63,006 nucleotides of DNA from Gammaproteobacteria bacterium (GTDB taxonomy: Bacteria; Pseudomonadota; Gammaproteobacteria; Pseudomonadales; Cellvibrionaceae), in contig JAHZJJ010000021.1 of the NCBI GenBank assembly GCA_022600975.1, positions 1 through 63,006 on the forward strand, given 5' to 3'. Below, one piece after another: positions 1 to 8,839 of this stretch (position 1 is its first letter; each line of letters starts with the position of its first letter). A program made the position numbers and the translations under genes. The notes under the pieces were generated by a model. The model was given only the letters and a program-made list of their open reading frames with translations. It did not search any database and had not been told where the DNA came from.

Positions 1-513
1 CAAGGCCTAGCCGATAATTCTGTAGCTTTAGGTGCAGGTTCCGCTGCCACCGATGCAAACACCGTGTCTATTGGCTCAGATAGCCTTAAACGCCGCATTG
101 TTAACATGGAAGCTGGGGTGGATGCTAATGATGGTGTTATTGTCCAACAGCTTAATGAGGGGCTCGCTGAAGCAAATAGGTATACTGATGAGGCCATTAG
201 GAACATACCAGCAGGTCTCATTCCTACAAGTATTACAAAGAACTTTGATCGGTTGGAAAGTCGCGCCAATGCGGCGGGTGCACTGGCTATGGCGATGGGT
301 GCTGCTTCCAATGCCAGTGTTTATACCTGCACAAATTTCAGCTGGCGTGAGTGCCGCGGTACAGTATCTGTTGGGGTTGGTCATCTGGACGATGAAATGG
401 CCGCCGCTATCAGTTATAGTCGCCCACTGACCCGCAGAAGCTTTTTCAATATTAATGTTGGTGTTGCCGATGACGAGGTAGGTAGCAGTATTGGCATGGG
501 CTTTAATTTATAA
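1..513 (+). CDS. Trimeric autotransporter adhesin (YadA-like), C-terminal part; 5' end outside window
   Basis: The reading frame is open from base 1, so only the last 170 residues are visible. The first ~20 residues (SVALGAGSAATDANTVSIGS) are a YadA head repeat. They are followed by a neck/stalk motif (RRIVNMEAGVDANDGVIVQQLNE-type) and a short coiled coil. The last ~75 residues form the YadA membrane anchor, rich in Ala/Met (ANAAGALAMAMGAA) and ending in an alternating barrel strand with terminal Leu (GMGFNL). In this family three chains build a 12-stranded outer-membrane barrel that exports the adhesive stalk and head. Unusually, two cysteines (CTNFSWREC) lie in the anchor just before the conserved SVGVGHL strand. 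The protein at 25413-26177 carries the same arrangement. Family is secure; the ligand cannot be judged from this fragment. Confidence 0.9.
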   Translation, partial: QGLADNSVALGAGSAATDANTVSIGSDSLKRRIVNMEAGVDANDGVIVQQLNEGLAEANRYTDEAIRNIPAGLIPTSITKNFDRLESRANAAGALAMAMGAASNASVYTCTNFSWRECRGTVSVGVGHLDDEMAAAISYSRPLTRRSFFNINVGVADDEVGSSIGMGFNL

Positions 514-539
514 AATACAAGTTTCTTAGCTGCTCAACT

Positions 540-595
540 AAGGCTCGATTGGCACTGTAGCTCTAGGTGAACCTAGGTCAGAATCAATCGGGCTT
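540..595 (+). terminator. Stem-loop after the autotransporter, possible terminator
   Basis: AAGGCTCGATTG (540-551) pairs imperfectly with CAATCGGGCTT (585-595). Between them lies a second small palindrome, CTAGGTgaACCTAG. It starts 26 bases after the adhesin stop codon. There is no clean U-tract, so termination is only a guess. Confidence 0.3.
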
Positions 596-1153
596 CTTGC
601 GATTGTCTTTGCGATAAAGCAGGAGCTGTTTTGCAGTACAATAGGTTTCTTAGGGAGAAGTACCAGTGCAAGTTGTAAAACTCCGCTGAAAACTTCTGTT
701 TGCTACGATGGTTTTTCTCCGTTCGAGAATGCATCGAGAGCATTGAAACAATCGCGCATAAAAATTCAAAAGAGCCTGTCGCAAGTTGCTTATCAGTGCA
801 TCACCTTCTGCTGATGCTGAACGTCAGAGGATGATGGTGGCTGCGTAATCTCAGGTATTAATAAAAAACTCGATAAAAGTTTTAGAGCTTCCACTGAATA
901 AGCTGGCACAATAGCCATTTTGACGTTATTGATTTCATCTAATCCCTACATGTATTTATGTTCAAGGGCGATGTCAAGCATAAAAAAGCAAGACCTTTCA
1001 TTTATTGATAAAAATTATCATTCAGTCTGCAAACCGTAAGATTCGCCTAATTTGCACCTAGCTGTTAAACTCGGTTCGTTTTAAAAGCGAGGCGCTTCGA
1101 CCAGGACCCTGCATTCAGTCATTTTTTGTAGAGTGTAAGGAGTTTAATCTGTT
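596..1153. other. Non-coding stretch upstream of the POT transporter
   Basis: No convincing gene is present. At 1007-1023 there is an AT-rich partial palindrome (GATAAaaaTTATC followed by ATTC) that loosely resembles a Fur-type site, but AT content makes this weak. A good ribosome binding site (AAGGAG, 1137-1142) lies near the end and serves either a 21-codon leader ORF at 1154 or, with a long spacer, an upstream in-frame ATG at 1158. Confidence 0.4.
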
Positions 1154-1219
1154 ATGGATGATGGTGGATCGATTTGCTCAAAAATTATTAAAGACAAGAG
1201 GATCTTTTATGTCTTCTAA
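1154..1219 (+). CDS. Possible 21-residue leader ORF overlapping the POT transporter start
   Basis: An ATG at 1154 sits 11 bases after AAGGAG, the best ribosome binding site in the region. It opens a 21-codon ORF beginning MDDGGSICSK that ends at TAA 1217-1219. The stop overlaps the preferred start of the transporter (ATG 1209) by 11 bases, an arrangement seen in translational coupling. The peptide resembles nothing I know. It may be accidental, because an in-frame ATG at 1158 would absorb the same ribosome binding site. Confidence 0.25.
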   Translation: MDDGGSICSKIIKDKRIFYVF

Positions 1220-2993
1220 TGTCGCGGATGCCACTACGGCCTCTCCCGCCATCGGTTCCGGCGAATTGCTGGGCCATCCTAAAGGGCTTTACATTTGTTT
1301 TGCCACTGAACTTTGGGAGCGCTTCTCTTTTTACGGTATGAAGTATCTGCTCCTGCTCTACTTGACTAAATATCACCTGTTTACCGATAGCGCCAGCTAC
1401 GACATTCTGGGCGCCTATGCGGGGCTGGTTTATGCTTTGCCGCTCCTTGGTGGGTTGCTCGCAGACCGCTATCTGGGTATGCGTAAAGCAGTTGTTTTTG
1501 GTGCCATACTTCTGTGTTTTGGCCATTTGTTGATGGCCGTTGAAGGCCATCAGGCAGTGAGCTACCCCGCTGGCACTCTACTTAATCAAGCCATTACCCT
1601 CAACGATGGCAGTGTCATCGCCGCTGGTACTACCCTGACTAAGAATGTCATCATTCAGGATGTGGTGGCATTGAAGGTATTCTTTTTCGCATTGGCATTG
1701 ATTACCGTTGGAGTCGGATTTTTAAAACCCAACATTTCCACCATCGTGGGGCAGCTCTACCCTAAAAATGATTCACGTCGGGATTCTGGCTTCACCATTT
1801 TCTACATGGGTATCAATACCGGCTCTTTTTTAGCCACATTGCTGTGTGGCTGGTTGGGGGAAACCTACGGCTGGGGCTATGGTTTTGGCGCTGCCGGTAT
1901 TGGTATGTTGATTGGCCTTGCTACCTTTCTATGGGGCCAGAAGTATTTGCAGGGGCTGGCAGAGCCAAATCGTCCGGCATTGCTCAAAGAAAAAGCCTTA
2001 GGGCCGATTAGCAAAGAATGGGCGATTTATCTTGGCAGTATTGCTTCGTTGGCAGTGGTATGGTTTCTCATACAGAGCGAACCCGTGGTTCACCTAGCTC
2101 AAAACACACTGCTGATTGTTGCTATTGTTGGTTTGATCCTTTTTTCCATGTTACATAAAGACAGTAAAGGTAAGGATGCGGTTGCCATCGGCCTCGCTGC
2201 AATCACCGCTGCACTGGGGCTGCTCTGGGCCTTTACCAACGTGGATATTTGGCTTGGTGCCATGCTGCTGGGATTGGTTGTTTTTATTGGCTACGGTTTT
2301 ATTCGCCATTACAGTGAAGAGTTTTCACGTACTGTCGTGTTGATGGTTTTGATCACCTCTACTATTGTTTTTTGGGCGCTGTTCGAACAATCTGCAGGCT
2401 CCATGACCTTGTACGCTGATCGCGTATTGGACCGCTCTTTCGGCGATGGAGAAATCCGCGCCTCTATGTTTGGTTCATTGAATGCTGGTTTTTTGATGCT
2501 GCTGGCCATCCCATTCGCCATGTTGTGGCTATGGTTGGGCAAGCGCGGCTGGGAGCCCAGTACACCAGTGAAATTTTCTCTGGGAATTATACTGGCAGGT
2601 TTAGGCTTTGGGGCATTAGTGCTGGGGGCTGAATTTCCAAATGAAGCGGGCAAAGTAGCGGCTGCTTGGTTAGTGCTTGCTTATCTACTGCATACTATCG
2701 GTGAACTCTGCCTCTCTCCAGTAGGTCTGTCTGCTGTGACCAAGCTTTCTATTGGTAAAGTAGTGAGTGTTAGTATGGGCACTTGGTTTCTCGCTACGGC
2801 ATTGTCTGAGACCGTGGCCACGCGGATTGGTAAAATGGCTGCTATTGCTCCAGAAGGCAGCTCAGATGTGACCTCTACGCTGGCAACCTATACCGCCTTG
2901 TACGAAAACCTGATGTGGTGGGGGCTCGCCGCTGGCGCTGTGTTGCTAGTAATTTCGCCATTGCTCAAAAAAGGCATGTGTGGCATACGTTGA
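1209..2993 (+). CDS. POT-family proton-dependent oligopeptide transporter
   Basis: An inner-membrane proton symporter for di- and tripeptides of the POT/PTR2 branch of the major facilitator superfamily. The N-terminal ExxER motif (ELWERFSFYG) and the PTR2 signature (FYMGINTGSFL) are both present, with about 12-14 hydrophobic segments. I chose the ATG at 1209 (594 residues) because AGAGGA lies 6 bases upstream. A start at 1158 would add 17 residues, and its nearest ribosome binding site is 15 bases away. The gene stands alone and is closed by a strong terminator at 3017. Substrate range (peptide or other) cannot be read from the sequence. Confidence 0.92.
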   Translation: MSSNVADATTASPAIGSGELLGHPKGLYICFATELWERFSFYGMKYLLLLYLTKYHLFTDSASYDILGAYAGLVYALPLLGGLLADRYLGMRKAVVFGAILLCFGHLLMAVEGHQAVSYPAGTLLNQAITLNDGSVIAAGTTLTKNVIIQDVVALKVFFFALALITVGVGFLKPNISTIVGQLYPKNDSRRDSGFTIFYMGINTGSFLATLLCGWLGETYGWGYGFGAAGIGMLIGLATFLWGQKYLQGLAEPNRPALLKEKALGPISKEWAIYLGSIASLAVVWFLIQSEPVVHLAQNTLLIVAIVGLILFSMLHKDSKGKDAVAIGLAAITAALGLLWAFTNVDIWLGAMLLGLVVFIGYGFIRHYSEEFSRTVVLMVLITSTIVFWALFEQSAGSMTLYADRVLDRSFGDGEIRASMFGSLNAGFLMLLAIPFAMLWLWLGKRGWEPSTPVKFSLGIILAGLGFGALVLGAEFPNEAGKVAAAWLVLAYLLHTIGELCLSPVGLSAVTKLSIGKVVSVSMGTWFLATALSETVATRIGKMAAIAPEGSSDVTSTLATYTALYENLMWWGLAAGAVLLVISPLLKKGMCGIR

Positions 2994-3016
2994 TTGAATA
3001 ACAGCGAAATCACCGA

Positions 3017-3051
3017 TAAAAAAGATCCCCGTGAGAACAGGGGTCTTTTTT
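3017..3051 (+). terminator. Rho-independent terminator of the POT transporter
   Basis: A hairpin AAAAAGATCCCC / GGGGTCTTTTTT with a 9-base loop, 24 bases after the stop codon. The A-tract/T-tract symmetry would let it act on both strands. Confidence 0.9.
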
Positions 3052-3286
3052 AGAGTTATCATCATCCAATGGGTGCATAGTTCAAGGTGTACTATTGTTT
3101 TGCTTTACAAGCTTGTGGAAAAGAAAAATTTAAGCTCTCTTAGGTTCCGGAAATTCTCTATCTAAGGGTTTGAAGCAAAAGTTTCACTTGACCTCCGGTT
3201 TAATAAAAGATAAAGCGCTTTGGTTGCTTCAATCTCTTCCATTCAGATACCCCCTCTTCGTCAGTGTAAACTCCATAAATCTTGAA
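3052..3286. other. Non-coding stretch before the palindromic element
   Basis: No ORF, RNA or regulatory site recognised in this stretch, which lies between the transporter terminator and the palindromic element at 3287. Confidence 0.4.
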
Positions 3287-3448
3287 CCTAGAAGCCGCAA
3301 TTGAAGCACGCGAGTCTGTACAAGTGCTTGATGCACTTGGCAGATTTTAAAAGTTCTCATCACCAATAAGGTGACCGCGAATTGTTAAAATTCGCCGTGC
3401 ATACCAATAACTGACACAGCTTTTGCGCGCTTAACTGCGGCTTCTAGG
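3287..3448 (+). repeat. Palindromic intergenic element, copy A (162 bp), MITE-like
   Basis: It begins CCTAGAAGCCGCAATTG and ends AACTGCGGCTTCTAGG, near-perfect inverted termini. The right arm (AAAATTCGCC..GCATACCAATAACT..CACAGCTTTTGCGCGC) recurs in the copies at 28608, 42723 and 50548. The element is flanked on both sides by TTGAA (3282-3286 and 3449-3453), a 5-bp direct repeat expected from insertion. It contains no ORF. Confidence 0.85.
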
Positions 3449-3531
3449 TTGAAAGCTTTTGGGTTCTTGAGCCTCCATACATCTATTTTAAAAATAACGA
3501 TATACTAAAGCACGTATTGCCTATACAGTTA

Positions 3532-3550
3532 CAAATCATTATCATTCGCA
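3532..3550 (+). promoter_or_regulatory. Fur-box-like site upstream of the TonB-dependent receptor
   Basis: CAAATCATTATCATTCGCA matches much of the Fur consensus, with the core hexamers AATCAT-TATCAT. It lies about 40 bases before the receptor start, where a repressor would block transcription. Iron control is therefore likely for the receptor/PepSY pair, but the match is not perfect. Confidence 0.6.
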
Positions 3551-3590
3551 ATATTGTTGTATTGTAAACTAATTGTAATTAGGTAAATAA

Positions 3591-5762
3591 GTGGATTCTT
3601 GTTTTGTTAAGCCGCTGGCGTTGGCTGTTTCTGCGCTGTCGATGGTGTCGTCTATTGCCCAAGAAAATGAAGTTGAGAGCGATAGTTCGAATAAAGATCA
3701 ATCACTGGAAACTGTGGTGGTAAGCGCCACTCGCTACCAACAAGATATCGATAAAATCCCCGGTTCAGTGACGGTGATTTCACAACAGGAACTTCAAACT
3801 CAGCTCAGTTTCAATGATGACCTGACTTCAGTATTGGGTAAATTGGTACCAGGCATGACGCCGAGTCGCCAGAAACTATCCAATCAAGGGGAAAATCTGC
3901 GTGGCCGCACGGCTCTGATTTTGGTTGATGGTGTACCGCAGAATAATCCTCTGCGCAATGGCAATCGCTATGGTTATCCTCTGGATTCATCAATGGTCGA
4001 GCGTATAGAGGTGGTAAGCGGCGCCAGCGCTGTTCACGGTATGGGGGCCACGGGTGGCCTCATCAATTACAAGACCCTCTCAGCGACTGAGGGTGATGAT
4101 AGTCGCGAAACTCTGGGCCTGCGAATTAGCGATAGCTTTTTAAGTGATGGGCTCAGCACCAAAGGTTGGTATCAGTTGCGCGAGTTTAACGACGATTACG
4201 ATCTGGTATTTGCCACTTCTTGGCAAGATCAAGGCCTTTACTACGATGCCAAAGACAATGCAATTGGCATAAATTCTGTTCAGGGGGAAACGCAAGATTC
4301 TGTGGCGAAGGACTATTTCCTCAAAATGGGCACTAACTTTAATGATCAGCGTCTTGAATTTTTGATCAATCGCTTTCAGTTGCACAGTAATCATGATTAT
4401 GTACCGGTTAGTGGTGACGATGAAAATAAAATTCCAGGTACGGTGGCTTCGGGTACCCCAACAGGTGAGCCCATTAACAATGAAGTCACCATTTACAGCT
4501 TGACCTATAGTCGTCAGGCATTGGCTGGGGGCACATTGACCGCACAGCTGTTCTATCAGGATTTTGAAGGGGTTTACGGTGAGTCCAATTGGTGGGCAAC
4601 GCCAGAGATTGAGCGGGATCAGGGTGCCATAGTATCGACTAAGCCGGGTATTAAGTTGGCGTACACTCAAGTTGATCTGTTTGGCAGGAATGACAATTGG
4701 GTAGTTGGCCTTGATCTTATTGAGGATGAGACTCAACAGTTGCTAAAGCAAACAGGTTTGGGCGTGACCCCGTTGCTGTCGTCGCTGAGTTTGGCACCCT
4801 TTGTACAGGGCGATATGCTGATCACTAATCGTTTGCGCCTTTCTGGCGGCCTGCGTTATGAAAGTATTCGGGTAAAGGCCAAAGATGGTCAGACACTCTA
4901 TGGTTATGGCCTTCTGGGTAATGATGGCAGTGAATATGGTCAAATCGACATTATCGGCGGTACCCAGGATTTTGATGAACTGATAGTTAATCTGGGTGCA
5001 GTTTACAATCTGACAGACCATATTAATGTGACTGGAGGTTACAATCAGAGCTTTGGGCTGCCGGATATTGGTCGTATATTGCGCGGCGAATATATAGGTG
5101 GCAAAGCCATACTCGATGCCGATGCTCCCAATATAGACTTCAATCTTATGCCCGCGGTTGAGCCAGTGGCAACCGACAATTATGAAATTGGCATCAATTA
5201 TACGGATGCAAAATGGTTGCTGACGGCCAGTACTTATTATTCAGTGGCCAAAGATGGTGCCAACTTGTTACTTAACCAGGGCGGTACCTTTGATGTCGTG
5301 CGCCAGCGCACTGAAATCCGTGGTACAGAATTTGTTGCTAACTACCAGCTAAGCGAACAACTGCAAATACAAGCGCTTTACTCGATGGTACAAGGCGAGG
5401 TGGACCGTGATGGCAGTGGGCGCGTGGACAGCGATATAGATTTGAAAAACCTGTCGCCGGATCGCATTATGCTTGGAGCAGATTACCACTATAACGATGC
5501 TATCACTGCAAGGCTGCAGGTAAACCATTTAAAAAGCCGTCACAATATGGATGTTGCCAGGGACCAGTTTTTTAAGGGTTATACGTTATTTGATGCTACT
5601 GTGGCTTACAATATGCGAGATTATGGCCGCCTAAGTTTCGCCGTTGAAAATTTCACCGATGAATTCTACATAAATTATTTCAGCCAAATTCGCAATGCCA
5701 ACGCTTATTATTTCTCTGGTCGGGGCCGTACCTTTTCGTTGGGCTATGAAATAAGCTTTTAA
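3591..5762 (+). CDS. TonB-dependent outer-membrane receptor (siderophore/iron type)
   Basis: 723 residues. A signal peptide (about 1-23, ending SIAQ) is followed by a TonB-box-like segment (ETVVVSATR, about 40-48), a plug domain containing the conserved LVDGVPQNN and ERIEVVSGASAVHGMGATGG motifs (to about residue 150), and a long beta barrel ending in aromatic Phe (LGYEISF). The start is GTG at 3591 with AGG nine to eleven bases upstream; no better start keeps the signal peptide. The Fur-like site upstream and the PepSY membrane protein downstream suggest uptake of a ferric siderophore, but the ligand is not identifiable. Import across the outer membrane would use TonB-ExbBD, which is not in this window. 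Confidence 0.93.
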   Translation: MDSCFVKPLALAVSALSMVSSIAQENEVESDSSNKDQSLETVVVSATRYQQDIDKIPGSVTVISQQELQTQLSFNDDLTSVLGKLVPGMTPSRQKLSNQGENLRGRTALILVDGVPQNNPLRNGNRYGYPLDSSMVERIEVVSGASAVHGMGATGGLINYKTLSATEGDDSRETLGLRISDSFLSDGLSTKGWYQLREFNDDYDLVFATSWQDQGLYYDAKDNAIGINSVQGETQDSVAKDYFLKMGTNFNDQRLEFLINRFQLHSNHDYVPVSGDDENKIPGTVASGTPTGEPINNEVTIYSLTYSRQALAGGTLTAQLFYQDFEGVYGESNWWATPEIERDQGAIVSTKPGIKLAYTQVDLFGRNDNWVVGLDLIEDETQQLLKQTGLGVTPLLSSLSLAPFVQGDMLITNRLRLSGGLRYESIRVKAKDGQTLYGYGLLGNDGSEYGQIDIIGGTQDFDELIVNLGAVYNLTDHINVTGGYNQSFGLPDIGRILRGEYIGGKAILDADAPNIDFNLMPAVEPVATDNYEIGINYTDAKWLLTASTYYSVAKDGANLLLNQGGTFDVVRQRTEIRGTEFVANYQLSEQLQIQALYSMVQGEVDRDGSGRVDSDIDLKNLSPDRIMLGADYHYNDAITARLQVNHLKSRHNMDVARDQFFKGYTLFDATVAYNMRDYGRLSFAVENFTDEFYINYFSQIRNANAYYFSGRGRTFSLGYEISF

Positions 5763-5821
5763 TCGAATAGCCAGAAGAACTTGAATCGCAGTGTATTCAC
5801 TAGGTACTTCAAAAGTAGATT

Positions 5822-6919
5822 ATGAAAATTTGGCTTAGACGCACTCACTTAATTTTAACTTTGTTCAGTGCTTTGGTGCTACTCAGCGTTTGTATTAGCG
5901 GAGTGTTGCTTTCCTTTGCTAAAGAAGCCGAGCAGTGGTTACTGGGTGAGCGCTGGCAGGTACAGTCTGAGTCGCAACTCCTATTGCAGCAGCAGGGCTT
6001 GGCTGAGTTGGTTCGGCGGCTCAACAAACAGCTGCCCCAGGCGACCCCTGTAAATACAATACTGCTCGAACAACACCCCGATCTTGCCTGGCAGGCTATT
6101 TTGAGTGACGGGCACTATGCCAATTTTAATCCTTATAACGGTAAACTTCTGGCGACCTATCGGTTTGAAGACTCTCTTTACGGTTTTGTAATGGCCTGGC
6201 ATCGCTGGTTGCTCTATGCCAATGGCGCTGATAAGCCATTGAGGCCGCTGGTATCCTGTGCAGCGTTAATCTTTATTGTGCAACTGTTGCTGGGCCTGTG
6301 GATGTGGTTGAGGCCCCGAAAACGCCTACGGCGTTTGCGGATAAATTTTTCTGCTAAACCTCATAGTGTTTTATACCAGTTGCATACAGTTACAGGAGTA
6401 CTATTAGTGCTCCCACTAAGTTTAATTGCATTTTCTGGAATGAGTTTTTACTGGGAAAAAGCAACCTCAAGTGTGCTGGAGGGTATTACTCAACAAGTAC
6501 GAGAAAAACCTGTGCATCCATTAGCCTCTGAAAATGCCGTTAACAATACCGGAGAGCACCTTGATACCGCTTACCATCAGGCTCGCAAAGCCCTATCTTT
6601 GGGGGAGCTTTACAGAATCCACTTGCCAGTCGTGGCTACAGACCCGCTAAAGTTAAGAATCAAAATGCCAGGTGAGAGCCACCCTTATAGTTGGGCTTGG
6701 GCAGATGCTAACAGTGGTGTACCACTTGGCTACTACGATGCCTCTCAGGCTAATTTAACTACGCAATTATGGAATTTTCGCTACCGTTTTCACATTGGGG
6801 ATTTTTACGGTTTAACCCTGCGCCTAGTGTGGTTGATACTTGCGCTGGTGCCGGTGTTTTTTCTGTTGAGCGGGCTTTATCTTTTTTATTACCGTTATAG
6901 CCGCAATGACAAATGGTAA
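5822..6919 (+). CDS. PepSY-domain inner-membrane protein (PiuB-like)
   Basis: 365 residues with about four membrane helices (near 8-30, 140-162, 190-215 and 335-355) and PepSY-type periplasmic regions between them. Conserved His residues sit at the helix ends (AWHRWL, LHTVTG, FRYRFHIGD). Proteins of this family accompany siderophore receptors and are thought to reduce or process imported ferric complexes; that role is inferred from family context. The gene follows the receptor by 59 bases without a terminator between, so the two are probably one iron-regulated operon. A 14-bp perfect stem-loop overlaps its last codons. Confidence 0.88.
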   Translation: MKIWLRRTHLILTLFSALVLLSVCISGVLLSFAKEAEQWLLGERWQVQSESQLLLQQQGLAELVRRLNKQLPQATPVNTILLEQHPDLAWQAILSDGHYANFNPYNGKLLATYRFEDSLYGFVMAWHRWLLYANGADKPLRPLVSCAALIFIVQLLLGLWMWLRPRKRLRRLRINFSAKPHSVLYQLHTVTGVLLVLPLSLIAFSGMSFYWEKATSSVLEGITQQVREKPVHPLASENAVNNTGEHLDTAYHQARKALSLGELYRIHLPVVATDPLKLRIKMPGESHPYSWAWADANSGVPLGYYDASQANLTTQLWNFRYRFHIGDFYGLTLRLVWLILALVPVFFLLSGLYLFYYRYSRNDKW

Positions 6920-6936
6920 TCAATTTGTCATTGCGG
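6901..6936 (+). terminator. Perfect 14-bp stem-loop overlapping the PepSY gene stop
   Basis: CCGCAATGACAAAT (6901-6914) is exactly complementary to ATTTGTCATTGCGG (6923-6936), with an 8-base loop that contains the stop codon. It separates this gene from the convergent one ending at 6946. There is no U-tract on either side, so it may block read-through or protect 3' ends rather than act as a classical terminator. Confidence 0.5.
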
Positions 6937-6945
6937 AGTTAAGTT

Positions 6946-7353
6946 TTAGGAACGGACGGTGAGGTAAGTATCCTCATCACGGAGTAAGTATAGCGCTGCA
7001 ATAGCGGCCAACATGGGGAATGCAGCAAAGAACAGTAAGTTGGGAACTACCCATGGATCGAGGTATTTATTCCAGGCGCTAACTGTTGACACCGCGTGCA
7101 TAAGCAATATCAGACCGTAGCTGAGGCGTTTTTTGAAGCCCACCAAAAAAGCGAGGATGACGACAGCTTGTATGGTACCGATGACATACACTATGGTGAT
7201 GGAGAGCCCGGGGATTTGATAATAGCGCTCAAAGATGCTGGCGCCGTGTTGGGGGTTAAGAAATTTATCTAATGTCCACATGCCAAGCACAAAAAAAGTG
7301 GAAATACGCAATAGAAAAAGAGAAAAAGCAAGCTTTGAATTTGAGGATTTCAT
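6946..7353 (-). CDS. Small membrane protein, DoxX-like
   Basis: 135 residues with four predicted membrane helices. A first helix carries RISTFFVLGMWTLDKFLNP, and later helices have the short polar turns typical of the DoxX-like superfamily. The start (MKSSNSK) is chosen because AAAGGAG lies 10 bases upstream; a longer ORF to 7410 has no ribosome binding site. DoxX-like proteins are membrane components often linked to redox or detoxification, but no specific function can be given. Convergent with the PepSY gene. Confidence 0.6.
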   Translation of the reverse strand: MKSSNSKLAFSLFLLRISTFFVLGMWTLDKFLNPQHGASIFERYYQIPGLSITIVYVIGTIQAVVILAFLVGFKKRLSYGLILLMHAVSTVSAWNKYLDPWVVPNLLFFAAFPMLAAIAALYLLRDEDTYLTVRS

Positions 7354-7631
7354 GCGGGTAAGGCTCCTTTGTAAGCGCGCAAGCATATAAAAAATTAGCC
7401 ACTCTAACAACTAGATTGTCAATACAAGTGCTGATACCAAGCCTTGCTTAGTGCTATGAGACAATTGGTGATCCCTAATAAGTTTTACTCAGCATTTTAT
7501 GCTTGATGTTGCCCACACTTAGGAGCTATTGATGCCACAGGTGCCGAGAGCAAAAGGATCCATCTCAATAAAGGACGGCACTCAGCAGTACGGTAAAAAA
7601 CTACTGGTGATCCAAGGATATTTAAGGTGAA

Positions 7632-8753
7632 TTACAATAACTTTAAAGTCTCGCTAATTGGCAACAATATGTCTTGAGCCAGTTGCTGGCAGCGTGCAGG
7701 TGACCAACCCTGTTCAGGGTTTGGCAAATTATTATTATCTTTGAAGGGCATCTCCAGAGTCAGTGCCAGAGTACGAAATTGTTTCCCGCACCAATGCGTG
7801 CCAATGCTCATATTAGCCTCACCGGGTTTGTCCAGTGGGTAGCCTTGCTCGGTCTGAAAGTCGAGGCTTGCAGTTACAAAGGCTTGCTTGAATGTGCTTT
7901 CCAATGCTGCGTGGCGTTCATCATAGCCAGGAATCCCCCCACATGCGGCAACAAAATTGAAGGGCAATGCTTCATCGCCGTGAATATCAAGAAACATGTC
8001 ACCACCGAGAGTGAGCATTTTTTTGCGCACAAGAAATACTTCGGGGCTGCGCTCCATACTTGGATTTTGCCACTCGCGGTTGAGGTTGACACCTGCCGCA
8101 TTGGTGCGTAAGTGGCCGCGCACGCTGCCATCGGGATTCATGTTTGGCACAAGGTAAAAAACAGTGTTTTTAAGCAGGCTTGAGGCTCTGGGGTTGTCGT
8201 CATCGAGCAAGGCCTCCAAGAACCCTTCCACAAACCATTCAGCCATGGTTTCACCTGGATGTTGGCGGGCAATCATCCAGATTTTGTATTTTGCCGTTTG
8301 CTCATTGCCGATAGTGAGCAGCGTCATGTCGTGCCCATCCAGTGTTTGACCGAGCGTTTCTAGTTGCACCTGTTCATGGCCCTGGGCCCAAGCGAGCATA
8401 TCCAGATGTCGGTCCCAGGAATAGGGGGCGAAATAGGCTAGATAGAGGCTGGGTTGTTCCAATTCAACGGTGAAATCAAGCAGCTCGCCATCATACTTGG
8501 TATCGATGCGAAACCAATGCTGGCGATCATAAGAGGCGCATACGCGATATCCCTCCCAGCCTTGGGGGTAGGCAGATTTTCCCGCGTTAATGATGCGCAG
8601 TAGATAGCTGTGGCCTGTTTCGCCTTCAAGCCGAAAGTGAAACCACTGATAAAAGTGGGAATTATTATCTGGGCGAATCGCTAGTTCAATCGGACTGCTT
8701 TCGGCATTTATCACGCGGATATTACCGCTGTCGAATGCGCTGCTGATGTGCAT
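7632..8753 (-). CDS. M14 family zinc carboxypeptidase, cytosolic (CCP/M14D) subfamily
   Basis: 373 residues, no signal peptide. The N-terminal ~120 residues are the beta-sandwich domain typical of cytosolic carboxypeptidases. The catalytic domain has the zinc ligands HPGE (H165, E168) and H258 in DIHGDE, the substrate-binding NPDG..RGHLRTN and NLNREW motifs, and a catalytic Glu in LTLEMPF. Eukaryotic relatives remove glutamates from tubulin tails. Bacterial members are poorly characterised peptidases, so the substrate here is unknown. The RimB-RimK fusion at 12839, which adds and probably removes poly-glutamate on S6, is only a few kilobases away; any link is speculation. The gene follows betT by 86 bases on the same strand. 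Confidence 0.9.
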   Translation of the reverse strand: MHISSAFDSGNIRVINAESSPIELAIRPDNNSHFYQWFHFRLEGETGHSYLLRIINAGKSAYPQGWEGYRVCASYDRQHWFRIDTKYDGELLDFTVELEQPSLYLAYFAPYSWDRHLDMLAWAQGHEQVQLETLGQTLDGHDMTLLTIGNEQTAKYKIWMIARQHPGETMAEWFVEGFLEALLDDDNPRASSLLKNTVFYLVPNMNPDGSVRGHLRTNAAGVNLNREWQNPSMERSPEVFLVRKKMLTLGGDMFLDIHGDEALPFNFVAACGGIPGYDERHAALESTFKQAFVTASLDFQTEQGYPLDKPGEANMSIGTHWCGKQFRTLALTLEMPFKDNNNLPNPEQGWSPARCQQLAQDILLPISETLKLL

Positions 8754-8839
8754 GAGGAAAGCTCCAAAAAATTAAAGGGTAGCCAGGGGGCTTAGTGCAA
8801 TCTATTCGTTCGGCGTGAGCCCAGTACTATGCTGCCTAT

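Noticed and set aside
1007-1023. Fur-box-like sequence before the POT transporter
   Set aside because: Only a partial match in AT-rich DNA, about 190 bases before the gene; too weak to call.
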